Source: a bacterium (GTDB lineage: Bacteria > Elusimicrobiota > Elusimicrobia > Elusimicrobiales > UBA9959). Taken from it: a DNA stretch of 16,912 nt. Shown here piece by piece: positions 1-6,571 of the stretch. Below the pieces are notes generated by a model that ran no database searches, was not told where the DNA came from, and worked only from the letters and a program-made list of their open reading frames with translations. A program made the position numbers and the translations under genes. Location of the stretch: assembly GCA_021812825.1 (NCBI GenBank), contig JAKAMO010000060.1:1-16912 (forward strand), in the 5' to 3' direction. Every line of letters begins with the position of its first letter. Position 1 is the stretch's first letter.

Positions 1-2511
1 AACGAAGAAATTAAGAAGATCTTAGCGGAGCGCATACCGGTGTTCGACGGGGCGATGGGCACCTACCTGCCGCAGTTCGGCCTGAAGGAGGCCGACTACG
101 CCGGACATGAGGGGCTCAACGAGATACTCTCCGTTTCCAGGCCTGATATAGTCTCCAAAGTACACGAGGACTATCTGGAGGCGGGCGCGGATTTCGTGGA
201 GACCAACACTTTCGGCGCCAACGCCGCCGTGCTGGCGGAATACGGCCTGCGGGGCCGCGTGCGCGAATTCAACCTGGCTTCGGCGAAGCTGGCCAAGGCC
301 GCGGCGGATAGATTCTCGAAAGACGGACGGAAGCGCTACGCGGCCGGCTCCGTGGGCCCGACTAACAAGGCCCTGTTCGTCACCGGCGGGCTTTCCTTCG
401 ACGATATGCGCGCTCTGTACCTCGAGCAGATGACGGCGCTGATCGACGGCGGCGCGGACCTGCTGCTGCTCGAGACCGCCCACGACGTGCTGAACCTCAA
501 GGCCGGGCTCGCCGCGGCGCGGCTGGCCTTCGCGAAGGCCGGCCGCGAACTGCCGGTGATAGTCTCGGCCACGATGGACGAGCGCAACAAGATGCTGTCC
601 GGCCACGACGCCGAGGCCTTCTTCGCCGCGATGGAGCATTTCCCGCTGGCCGCCATAGGCTTCAACTGTTCCACCGGTCCGGAAGGGCTTGCCCTGCGGC
701 TGGAAAGGCTTGCCGCCCGCTCGCAGTTCCCGGTCTTCGCGATGCCGAACGCCGGCCTGCCCGACGAGAACGGCCGCTACCTGCAGACCCCCGAGACCTT
801 CTCCGCCGTGATGTCCGACTTCGGCAGGAAGGGCCTGCTGAACGCCGCCGGCGGCTGCTGCGGCACGAACCCCTCCCACATCAGGGCGCTGGCGGCCGCC
901 GTGAGCGGTCTGAAGCCGCGCGCCCCGCGCCCGGCCGCACCGTGGGTGGTGGCCGGCACCGAGGCGCTGTTCTTCGACGAGATAGAGCCGCCGGCCATGG
1001 TGGGGGAGCGCAATAATTCAATAGGCAGCAAGAAGTTCAGGGACATGGTGGCCGCGGGCGACTGGGACGGCGCCGTCGCGCTGGCCAAGTCGCAGGCCGC
1101 CGCGGGCGCCCATATGCTGGACGTCTGCCTCGCCAATCCTGAGCGCGACGAGCTGGCCGACGTTAAGGAACTGGTGCCCAGGCTGGCCCGCGCGGTGCGC
1201 CTGCCGCTGATGACCGACACCACGAACACCGAGGTGATGGAAGAGGTGCTGAAGCTGGCGCCCGGCAAGGCGCTGCTGAACTCGGTGAACTTCGAGTTCG
1301 GCCCCGAGAAGCCGCGCGCCGCGGCCGAGCTGGTGAAGACCTACGGCGGCAAGCTGGTGTTCGGCTGCATCGACGAGGACAAGAAGGCCGGCTTGCCGCT
1401 GGACGCGGAGCGCAAGACGGCCATAGCGCGGCGCGCCTACTCCTTCCTCACGAAGGAAGGCGGCCTGAAGCCGGAGGACATCATCTTCGACACGCTCGTC
1501 TTCCCGGTGGCTGTCGGCGGCGAGCACGCTAAGACCGCACACGAGACCATAAAGGCCATAGAGGCCATAAAGAAGGAATTTCCCGGAGTAAGGACCATAC
1601 TGGGCGTCAGCAACGTCTCGTTCGGGCTGCCGCCGGCCAGCCGCGAGGTGCTGAACTCGGTATTCCTGCACCACGCGGTGAAGGCCGGCCTGGACCTGGC
1701 CATAGTGAACATAGAGAAGCTCAGGCGCTACGCGTCCATCACGGCCGAGGAGCGCGCGCTGGCGGAGGACCTTATCTTCGCCAGGAAGCCAGACGCGGCG
1801 GCCGCTTTCGCCGCCCGCTACCGCGACGCGAAAAAAGCGCCGGCCGCGGCGGCGGCGCAGGACGCCCCCGCGGGGGAGAGGCTGCGCCTGGCGGTGCTGA
1901 ACGGCGCCAGGGCCGGCGTGCCGGAGGCGGTGGCCGAGTTGCTGGAAAAAGAGCCGCCGCTGTTCATCATCAACGGCCCGGTCATGAAGGCCATGGCCGA
2001 GGTCGGCAAGCTGTTCGCCTGCGGCGACCTGATAGTCACCGAGGTGCTGCAGAGCGCCGAGGCCGCCAAGGCGGCGGTGACGGCGCTGGAGCCGGCGCTG
2101 AAGGCGCAGAAGGCCCCGAAGCGCGGGAAGGTGCTGCTGGCCACCGTGAAGGGCGACGTGCACGACATAGGCAAGAACCTCGTCGGGATAATCTTCGAGA
2201 GCAACGGCTTCGAGGTGGAGGACCTGGGTGTGAAGGTGCCTCCGGAGGATATAGCCGCGGCGGCCGAGAAATCGCGCCCGGATTTCATCGGTCTTTCCGG
2301 CCTGCTGGTGCGCTCGTGCGAGCAGATGACGGTCACCGCCAGAGAGCTGGCCAGGGCGGGGCTCTCCTGCCCGCTGCTGGTAGGAGGGGCCGCGCTTACG
2401 GCCAAGTTCACCGAGGCGAGCATCGTGCCGCATTACAAGGGGCCGGTATTCTACGCCAAGGACGCGATGGAAGGCCTCAACTACGCGCTGGAGCGCGTGA
2501 GCGGGAAATGA
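1..2511 (+). CDS. metH: Cobalamin-dependent methionine synthase core (5' end cut)
   Basis: Transfers a methyl group from methyltetrahydrofolate via cobalamin to homocysteine, giving methionine, in the cytoplasm. The frame is open to base 1 and the residues before the GTG at 40 already look like family sequence, so the true start is upstream of the window. Numbering from codon 40: homocysteine-binding barrel about 1-300 with FDGAMGT and zinc cysteines C210, C273 and C274 (GFNCSTG, GGCCGTNP); pterin-binding barrel about 320-590 (GERNNSIGSKKF, LMTDTTN, GVSNVSFGLP); Ala-rich linker 598-612; B12 cap helices about 615-690; B12-binding domain about 697-823 with GDVHDIG, whose H708 is the expected lower cobalt ligand. 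The protein stops there and lacks the usual C-terminal AdoMet reactivation domain. That domain is encoded by the next gene, which overlaps this stop codon by ATGA. The catalytic and binding residues checked are present, so I expect a working enzyme. Confidence 0.96.
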   Translation, partial: NEEIKKILAERIPVFDGAMGTYLPQFGLKEADYAGHEGLNEILSVSRPDIVSKVHEDYLEAGADFVETNTFGANAAVLAEYGLRGRVREFNLASAKLAKAAADRFSKDGRKRYAAGSVGPTNKALFVTGGLSFDDMRALYLEQMTALIDGGADLLLLETAHDVLNLKAGLAAARLAFAKAGRELPVIVSATMDERNKMLSGHDAEAFFAAMEHFPLAAIGFNCSTGPEGLALRLERLAARSQFPVFAMPNAGLPDENGRYLQTPETFSAVMSDFGRKGLLNAAGGCCGTNPSHIRALAAAVSGLKPRAPRPAAPWVVAGTEALFFDEIEPPAMVGERNNSIGSKKFRDMVAAGDWDGAVALAKSQAAAGAHMLDVCLANPERDELADVKELVPRLARAVRLPLMTDTTNTEVMEEVLKLAPGKALLNSVNFEFGPEKPRAAAELVKTYGGKLVFGCIDEDKKAGLPLDAERKTAIARRAYSFLTKEGGLKPEDIIFDTLVFPVAVGGEHAKTAHETIKAIEAIKKEFPGVRTILGVSNVSFGLPPASREVLNSVFLHHAVKAGLDLAIVNIEKLRRYASITAEERALAEDLIFARKPDAAAAFAARYRDAKKAPAAAAAQDAPAGERLRLAVLNGARAGVPEAVAELLEKEPPLFIINGPVMKAMAEVGKLFACGDLIVTEVLQSAEAAKAAVTALEPALKAQKAPKRGKVLLATVKGDVHDIGKNLVGIIFESNGFEVEDLGVKVPPEDIAAAAEKSRPDFIGLSGLLVRSCEQMTVTARELARAGLSCPLLVGGAALTAKFTEASIVPHYKGPVFYAKDAMEGLNYALERVSGK

Positions 2512-3302
2512 CCGGAGCGGAAGCCTATTACCCGGACGATATCCCGGTCCCGGAGGACCTGGGGCGGCACTTCGTGGAGCCGCCGCTGCCGGAGCTCTTC
2601 GACAACATCGACGAGGCCATGTTCAGCCTGCGCTTCCTGGGGTTGAAGAGGTCCAACGAACAGAAGAAGGCCGAGGCTTTTAGACTGCTAGAAGAACTGA
2701 AGGGCGAGGTCATCTTGAAGAGCCTGCTGAAGGCCCGCGGCGTCTACCGCTTCTTCCCGGTCAACAGCGAGGGCGATTCGATACATTTCTACGACGCGGA
2801 CGGGGAAAAGGCGGAGACGTTCGTTTTCCCGCGCCAGGCGGCGAAGGAGCGGCTGTGTCTGGCCGATTTCGCCGCGCCGGCCTCGGGCGGCAGGAGGGAC
2901 TACGCGGCGCTGCTGGCCGTCACCTGCGGCGAGGGCGTGCTGGCGCTCTCGCGCCGCGAGCGGGAAGCCGGAAACTATGTGCGCTCCTATCTGGTGGAGG
3001 CCGTGGCGCTTACCCTGGCGGAGGCCTTCGCCGAAGTGCTGCATTACAGGATCAGGAGGGAATGGGGCATAGCGGAGGAGCATCCGGCGGCGCCGCTGCT
3101 GCGCAGCAAATACCGCGGCAAGAGGTATTCCTTCGGCTACCCGGTCTGCCCGGACCTGGCCAACCAGAAGGGGCTGTTCGCGTTGCTGAAGCCGGAGGAC
3201 GACGCGGGGATAAGGCTGACCGACGGGTTCATGATGGACCCCGAGGCCTCGGTGTCGGCCATAGTCTTCCACAACCCGAAAGCGGTCTATTTCGGCGTTT
3301 GA
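2508..3302 (+). CDS. MetH reactivation domain as a separate protein
   Basis: A 264-residue stand-alone version of the C-terminal AdoMet-binding activation domain of cobalamin-dependent methionine synthase. It should bind AdoMet and help remethylate oxidised cob(II)alamin on MetH. Recognisable stretches: GVYRFFPVNSEGDSI (78-92), AEAFAEVLH (171-179), the AdoMet-binding RGKRYSFGYPVCPDL (203-217), and the C-terminal MMDPEASVSAIVF and AVYFGV. The ATG at 2508 is chosen because it overlaps the metH stop as ATGA, which implies translational coupling and about equal synthesis, and because everything upstream in this frame is metH read out of frame. A comparable split is known in Thermotoga maritima. 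The reductase that would supply electrons is not in the window. Confidence 0.93.
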   Translation: MTGAEAYYPDDIPVPEDLGRHFVEPPLPELFDNIDEAMFSLRFLGLKRSNEQKKAEAFRLLEELKGEVILKSLLKARGVYRFFPVNSEGDSIHFYDADGEKAETFVFPRQAAKERLCLADFAAPASGGRRDYAALLAVTCGEGVLALSRREREAGNYVRSYLVEAVALTLAEAFAEVLHYRIRREWGIAEEHPAAPLLRSKYRGKRYSFGYPVCPDLANQKGLFALLKPEDDAGIRLTDGFMMDPEASVSAIVFHNPKAVYFGV

Positions 3303-3321
3303 AAAAGGTATTTTCAGGGTC

Positions 3322-3349
3322 TTGACAATCGGAAAGAGCCTGCTATACT
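3322..3349 (+). promoter_or_regulatory. Near-consensus sigma-70 promoter with no gene behind it
   Basis: A perfect -35 TTGACA at 3322-3327, a 16-base spacer, an extended TGc, and -10 TATACT at 3344-3349. Transcription should begin near 3356, the first base of the hairpin that follows. No plus-strand gene follows until coaD, which has its own -10 box. It could drive a very short RNA, or be a chance match inside the metH 3' region. Confidence 0.6.
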
Positions 3350-3355
3350 ATTGAT

Positions 3356-3400
3356 GGGTCCGCAGCCTATATTAAAAGGTTCTTGCGGGCCCTTTCATTT
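3356..3400 (+). terminator. Hairpin with T-rich tail: metH terminator or tiny RNA
   Basis: GGGTCCGCAG (3356-3365) pairs with TTGCGGGCCC (3383-3392) over ten positions, including G:U pairs. The loop is about 17 bases and AT-rich, with a possible inner CCT/AGG pairing, and TTTCATTT follows. It lies 54 bases after the reactivation gene's stop, a normal place for that operon's terminator. Because the promoter at 3322-3349 should start at its first base, it may instead be the whole body of a transcript of about 45 nucleotides. Confidence 0.6.
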
Positions 3401-3410
3401 TGGGTGATAA

Positions 3411-3434
3411 AGCGGCGGCGCTCAGGCCGCCGCT
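3411..3434 (-). terminator. Terminator of the WG-repeat gene
   Basis: GCGGCGGC (3412-3419) and GCCGCCGC (3426-3433) form a perfect 8-bp stem with a 6-base loop, two bases past the WG-repeat gene's stop. On the minus strand the stem is followed by TTTATCACC, a weak T tract. It could also block plus-strand read-through. Confidence 0.6.
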
Positions 3435-3435
3435 C

Positions 3436-4398
3436 TCATTTCCTGAAGTACTCGAAGCCTTTCTGGTCTATGTAGAACAGCCTGCCGCCGCGGGACACCT
3501 TGGCTATGCCGCCGCGGAAGCCGCCGGCCTGGTCGTACTTGAAATCTATGACCGTCTTGCCGGTCTTGTCTATGTAGCCCCAGCCGCTCCTGAGGTCCTT
3601 CAGCACCGGAGCCAGGCCGCCCTCGAAAGAGGCGCACATCCTGAACTGCGGCTGGATAATGACGTTGCCGTCCCTGTCTATGTAGCCGCAGCGGTCCTCC
3701 CAGGAGAGGGCCTGGGCGTGGGCCAGCCCCTCGCTGTAGGGGCCGATGGAGATGTAGTCCCTGCTCTTGAGCGCCAGCGTGGACCTGTCTACGAAGCCGT
3801 AGCTGTCGCCCAGCTTGGCGGTGGCGAACCCGCCGGAGAAAGGGAAGGCCTCCGCGTAGACCGGCGGGAGCGCTTCCTTGCCGGAGAGCCCTATATAGCC
3901 GTACTTGTCCTTTACGCGAACCCGGGCCAGCCCCTCGCTGACCGGGTAGATCTCGTCGTATATTCCGCCGCGGAACTCGCGGGAGTCCTTCAGCAGCAGG
4001 CCCCAGCGGCCGTTCTTTTTGGCCGGGGCCGCGCCTTCCGTGAAAGGCAGCAGGGCCTCGTACTCGAACGGAACCGCCGGCTTTCCCTCCCTGTCCACGC
4101 AGCCCCAGAGGCCGCGGCTCTTGACCGGCGCGCAGCCGTCGCTGAACGAGCCCGCGGACTGGTATTTCGGCGCTATGACCGTTTTGCCGGCCTTGTCTAT
4201 GAAGCCGTATTTCCCTCCGTCCAGCACCAGCGCGAGGCCTTCGCTGAAGGGCTCGGCGTAGCCGAAGCGCGGCCTGATAGCGATCTTGCCGCCCGGAGCG
4301 GAGTATCCCCATCTGCCGTGCGAATTATAGGGGATCAGCTCCTGCGCCGCGGCCGGGGCGCAGAGGCAGAGAGCGAGCAGCAGGGCGGATATTCTCAT
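3436..4398 (-). CDS. Secreted WG-repeat protein
   Basis: A 320-residue exported protein built almost wholly of WG (KWG) beta repeats. Residues 1-18 are a signal peptide (basic start, Leu/Ala core, likely cut AAA|QE). Eight or nine repeats of about 30-40 residues follow; their WG/YG-[FYC]-[IV]-D cores begin near residues 30, 64, 98, 132, 166, 200, 237, 273 and 307, for example KYGFIDKAGKTVI and GWGYIDKTGKTVI. Repeats 4 and 6 are the most degenerate. Such repeats are thought to form beta structure for binding or surface display; no catalytic site is visible. The start is the ATG directly before the signal peptide. There is no Shine-Dalgarno sequence, and TATCAT ends 6 bases before ATG, suggesting a leaderless message. 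The gene is divergent from coaD. Its specific role is unknown. Confidence 0.85.
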   Translation of the reverse strand: MRISALLLALCLCAPAAAQELIPYNSHGRWGYSAPGGKIAIRPRFGYAEPFSEGLALVLDGGKYGFIDKAGKTVIAPKYQSAGSFSDGCAPVKSRGLWGCVDREGKPAVPFEYEALLPFTEGAAPAKKNGRWGLLLKDSREFRGGIYDEIYPVSEGLARVRVKDKYGYIGLSGKEALPPVYAEAFPFSGGFATAKLGDSYGFVDRSTLALKSRDYISIGPYSEGLAHAQALSWEDRCGYIDRDGNVIIQPQFRMCASFEGGLAPVLKDLRSGWGYIDKTGKTVIDFKYDQAGGFRGGIAKVSRGGRLFYIDQKGFEYFRK

Positions 4399-4404
4399 GC
4401 CCAA

Positions 4405-4410
4405 ATGATA
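4405..4410 (-). promoter_or_regulatory. -10 box of the WG-repeat gene, likely leaderless
   Basis: TATCAT on the minus strand, 6 bases from ATG, with no -35 match 17 bases upstream and no Shine-Dalgarno sequence. Transcription would start at or next to the start codon. Confidence 0.45.
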
Positions 4411-4446
4411 CAACTTTTCCGGGCCGCCGCTCCGGAGTGAAATTTG

Positions 4447-4452
4447 TATAAT
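4447..4452 (+). promoter_or_regulatory. -10 box of coaD, likely leaderless
   Basis: A consensus TATAAT ending 9 bases before the coaD ATG. The upstream DNA is GC-rich with no -35 match, and there is no Shine-Dalgarno sequence between box and start, so the leader would be 0-3 bases. It lies 36 bp from the opposing -10 box of the WG-repeat gene. Confidence 0.6.
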
Positions 4453-4461
4453 TGGCTTACG

Positions 4462-4944
4462 ATGAAAAAGAGAACCGCGGTCTATCCCGGCAGCTTCGAT
4501 CCGGTGACCTTCGGCCACCTGGACATAATCGACAGGGCCTCCAAGATCTTCGACCACGTCATCGTCAGCGTCTTCGTTCACAGCTCCAAGAAGCACATGT
4601 TCCCGCTGGACCAGCGGGTGGCCATGTTGAGGACGGCGCTGAAGGGCAGGAAGAACGTCACCGTGGACTGCTTCGAGGGGCTGCTGGTGGACTACATGAA
4701 GAAGAAGGCCAGCAAGCTGGTCATAAGGGGCCTCCGGGCCATCTCCGACCTGGAGTACGAGTTCCAGATAGCGGCCGTGAACCGCACCCTGTCCCCCGAC
4801 ATAGAGACCGTTTTCCTGATGCCGCGCCAGCGTTACACCTACCTCTCTTCCAGCATAGTGCGCGACATAGCGTACTTCAAGGGGGACGTCTCCAAGCTGG
4901 TGCCTCCCCATGTCTCCAAGGCGATAGCGAAGCTGAAGAGGTAA
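4462..4944 (+). CDS. coaD: Phosphopantetheine adenylyltransferase
   Basis: Catalyses the fourth step of coenzyme A synthesis: 4'-phosphopantetheine + ATP gives dephospho-CoA + pyrophosphate. The 160-residue length is typical for CoaD. The nucleotidyltransferase signature YPGSFDPVTFGHLDII (8-23) carries the TxGH motif (T16, G18, H19). Other family blocks are HMFPLDQRVAML (45-56), VIRGLRAISDLEYEFQIA (87-104), and the ATP-site segment RQRYTYLSSSIVRDIA (122-137) with the conserved SSS. The ATG at 4462 gives the standard MKKRTAVYPGSFDP start; a TTG 18 bases upstream would place the first codons inside the -10 box. It is a single-gene unit with its own promoter and a strong terminator. Confidence 0.97.
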   Translation: MKKRTAVYPGSFDPVTFGHLDIIDRASKIFDHVIVSVFVHSSKKHMFPLDQRVAMLRTALKGRKNVTVDCFEGLLVDYMKKKASKLVIRGLRAISDLEYEFQIAAVNRTLSPDIETVFLMPRQRYTYLSSSIVRDIAYFKGDVSKLVPPHVSKAIAKLKR

Positions 4945-4952
4945 AAAAAAGA

Positions 4953-4979
4953 ACCCCGGTCCCGCCGGGGTCCTTTTTC
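4953..4979. terminator. Bidirectional terminator between coaD and the FecR gene
   Basis: ACCCCGG (4953-4959) and CCGGGGT (4965-4971) form a stem with loop TCCCG. An A tract (4943-4950) precedes it and CTTTTTC follows, so it works on the plus strand for coaD and, with a longer T run, on the minus strand for the FecR-domain gene. Confidence 0.9.
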
Positions 4980-4991
4980 GGCCTGTCAGGT

Positions 4992-5702
4992 TCACGGCTT
5001 CTTTTTCAGCTTAACGTTCACGTCCTTCTCCTGCCCGTCCTTGGCTATCTTGACGCGCAGGTCCTTGCCGGAGAGCCCCATGCGGTCCAGGTACTTCCCC
5101 AGGTCCTTGACGGCTATGCCCTTCTGCCAGTCGCCCATCTCGGTCTGCTGCATGGCGCGGGGGGCCGCCGGCGCCGCCCCCGGGCCCGCCACGGTGCTGA
5201 GCTGGCCCGCGTGCAGCGACTGCATGCCGTTCTTGTTCTGTATGTCCACGTGGCCCTCGTAGACCTTCAGCGTAAGCAGCTCGTGCTGGTCGATGTCGGC
5301 CTCCGTGCCGCGCACCGCGCAGACGGCCGCCGGGGTGCGGACGCTGAGCCGGGCCTTCAGGTGCAGCATCCGGCTCCAGACCTGCCCGAAGGCCATCTCG
5401 AAGACCTCGCGCACGCCGTTCCCGGAAGGCATCTTCAGCTCGGTATTGGAGTTGACCCGGATCTCGGCACCCTTCTTGCTGACCAGGGCCGCGGTGGCCC
5501 CGTCCCCGGTCTTTATCAGGTCGCCGGCGCGCAGCAGCGTGTTCGCCTCGAGAGGCGCGAAAGAGGTCTCTCCGGCGCGCTGGAGCTGCACGTCGCCCTG
5601 CACGAAGGTGGAGACGGCCGCCACTTTGGCCGCCGAGACCGGCGGAGGCAGGGCTGCTGCTGCGCAGAGAACGACGGCTAACAGGGAAGCGGGAAGTCTC
5701 AT
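4992..5702 (-). CDS. Secreted FecR-domain protein
   Basis: A 236-residue exported protein. Residues 1-24 are a signal peptide (hydrophobic Leu/Val/Ala run, likely cut VSA|AK). A FecR-type domain spans about 30-155: VSTFVQGDVQLQRAG, then LRAGDLIKTGDGATAALV (57-74), EIRVNSNTEL (80-89), and VRTPAAVCAVRGTEADI (121-137), which holds the family's AVRGTE signature, followed by VYEGHVDI. The tail (170-236) is an Ala/Pro linker and a Lys-rich end. Classical FecR proteins are anti-sigma regulators with one transmembrane helix; this one has only a signal peptide and no anti-sigma N-terminus, so it is more likely a periplasmic or surface protein. The start is the ATG 6-7 bases after AAGGGGGT; an ATG 21 bases upstream precedes that site. 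It ends at a terminator shared with coaD. Confidence 0.85.
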   Translation of the reverse strand: MRLPASLLAVVLCAAAALPPPVSAAKVAAVSTFVQGDVQLQRAGETSFAPLEANTLLRAGDLIKTGDGATAALVSKKGAEIRVNSNTELKMPSGNGVREVFEMAFGQVWSRMLHLKARLSVRTPAAVCAVRGTEADIDQHELLTLKVYEGHVDIQNKNGMQSLHAGQLSTVAGPGAAPAAPRAMQQTEMGDWQKGIAVKDLGKYLDRMGLSGKDLRVKIAKDGQEKDVNVKLKKKP

Positions 5703-5716
5703 AATATTACCCCCTT

Positions 5717-5730
5717 GGCGCAATTGCGCC
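5717..5730. promoter_or_regulatory. 14-bp perfect palindrome in the FecR-gene leader
   Basis: GGCGCAATTGCGCC is self-complementary along its whole length. It lies between the predicted -10 box and the ribosome-binding site of the FecR-domain gene. It could be a repressor site or an RNA hairpin next to the Shine-Dalgarno sequence. Confidence 0.4.
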
Positions 5731-5737
5731 TATATAG

Positions 5738-5766
5738 AGTGTAGCCTGTGAGCCGGCCGGCTACAA
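5738..5766 (-). promoter_or_regulatory. Probable promoter of the FecR-domain gene
   Basis: On the minus strand, -35 TTGTAG (plus 5761-5766), a 17-base spacer and -10 TACACT (plus 5738-5743). The 12-bp palindrome AGCCGGCCGGCT (5751-5762) fills part of the spacer and touches the -35 box. Confidence 0.45.
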
Positions 5767-5769
5767 GGT

Positions 5770-5789
5770 GATAAAGGTTATCTGTAACC
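5770..5789 (-). terminator. Weak terminator-like hairpin after the DUF4130 gene
   Basis: GGTTA (5776-5780) and TAACC (5785-5789) make a 5-bp stem with a 4-base loop, 13 bases past the stop, followed on the minus strand by TTTATCACC. The stem is short. The same 9 bases follow the WG-repeat gene's terminator. Confidence 0.3.
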
Positions 5790-5802
5790 AGTGTTGCAGA
5801 GT

Positions 5803-6546
5803 TCAATCCCCTGAAAATTCGGTGAGATTGCGCCGGTATTTGAGCGGGACGTTGCGCCGCTGCAGGGCGGGGTTGGCCCTTTCCTTTATGGCCGCCGTCC
5901 TGAAGAAATGCTTCCAGAGGTCGCGCACCTCGGCTTCCCTGGCGTCCTCCTTCAGCCGCGCCCGGTCCAGCGGGGCGTAGACCAGCCTGCCGCGGAAATA
6001 GAGGGCTGCGCTGTTGCGGCGCGCGTCGTGTATGACCCAGTTGAAACTTCCCAGCCGCGCGCGGAAATGCCACGTTATCAGCGGCAGTATGTCGTGGTCC
6101 GGCTCTATGCGGGAATATAATGAGCCGTCGGCCAGCTCCGTGAAGCGGACGAAGCCTCTGAACATCTGCGCCTCGCCGCCGACCGAGGCGGAAAGGCCGT
6201 GCACTTTTCTGACCCTGTCGTCGGCCAGCATATTGTCCGCCGCCGCGCCCTTCTCCAGCAGCAGGCGCGCGTAGGCGAGCACCGCGTTCTCCGCGCCTGG
6301 CGCCTCGGAGAGGAAGGCGTACCTGGCGTGATGCCAGCTCTCTGCGGAGCCACGCCGCTCGAGAAGCATTCTCATGGCCGCCGCCTTAACGGGGTCCGCG
6401 CCAGCGTTCACGTACTCCGAGAAGAGGTCCGGCTCTGCGGCCGCGCTCTCTCGGGCAATGGCGCAGTCCTCACCGCCGCGTTCAAGGGCGAGGTCCAGCG
6501 CGGTCAGAAAACCGGCGAAGCTGCCGTCGTAAAGATATGTCCTCAT
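5803..6546 (-). CDS. DUF4130 / TIGR03915-type DNA metabolism protein
   Basis: A 247-residue protein of the family named as a probable DNA metabolism protein, which occurs beside the radical SAM family TIGR03916, here directly upstream. Diagnostic blocks are YDGSFAGFLTA (6-16), HGLSASVGGEAQMFRGFVRF (116-135), PDHDILPLITWHFRARLG (149-166), WVIHDARRN (170-178), and the C-terminal DLWKHFFRTAAIKERANP (209-226) and RNVPLKYRRNLTEF (231-244). Some relatives carry a fused uracil-DNA glycosylase domain at the C-terminus; this one does not. No signal peptide or membrane segment is seen. The start is the ATG 25 bases after the radical SAM stop, with no strong ribosome-binding site, so translation probably depends on the upstream gene. 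The biochemical activity of the family is not established; a role in DNA repair or modification is inferred from its partner. Confidence 0.88.
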   Translation of the reverse strand: MRTYLYDGSFAGFLTALDLALERGGEDCAIARESAAAEPDLFSEYVNAGADPVKAAAMRMLLERRGSAESWHHARYAFLSEAPGAENAVLAYARLLLEKGAAADNMLADDRVRKVHGLSASVGGEAQMFRGFVRFTELADGSLYSRIEPDHDILPLITWHFRARLGSFNWVIHDARRNSAALYFRGRLVYAPLDRARLKEDAREAEVRDLWKHFFRTAAIKERANPALQRRNVPLKYRRNLTEFSGD

Positions 6547-6571
6547 ATCAGGCCGGCGCGGGCAAGGCCGA

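Noticed and set aside
40..42. GTG at 40 as the metH start
   Set aside because: The frame is open to base 1 and the preceding residues (ILAERIPVFDGAMGT) already resemble the family, so the gene starts upstream of the window.
1018..2433. Long minus-strand open frame opposite metH (and similar ones at 22-879 and 777-1268)
   Set aside because: Arg/Ala/Gly/Gln-rich low-complexity translation typical of antisense frames in GC-rich DNA, fully opposite a gene with conserved motifs.
2316..2507. N-terminal extension of the reactivation protein
   Set aside because: These codons are metH read out of frame; the homologous sequence begins at the ATG at 2508.
4399..4995. 5' extension of the WG-repeat frame across coaD
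   Set aside because: It would run through coaD in antisense and place the signal peptide internally.
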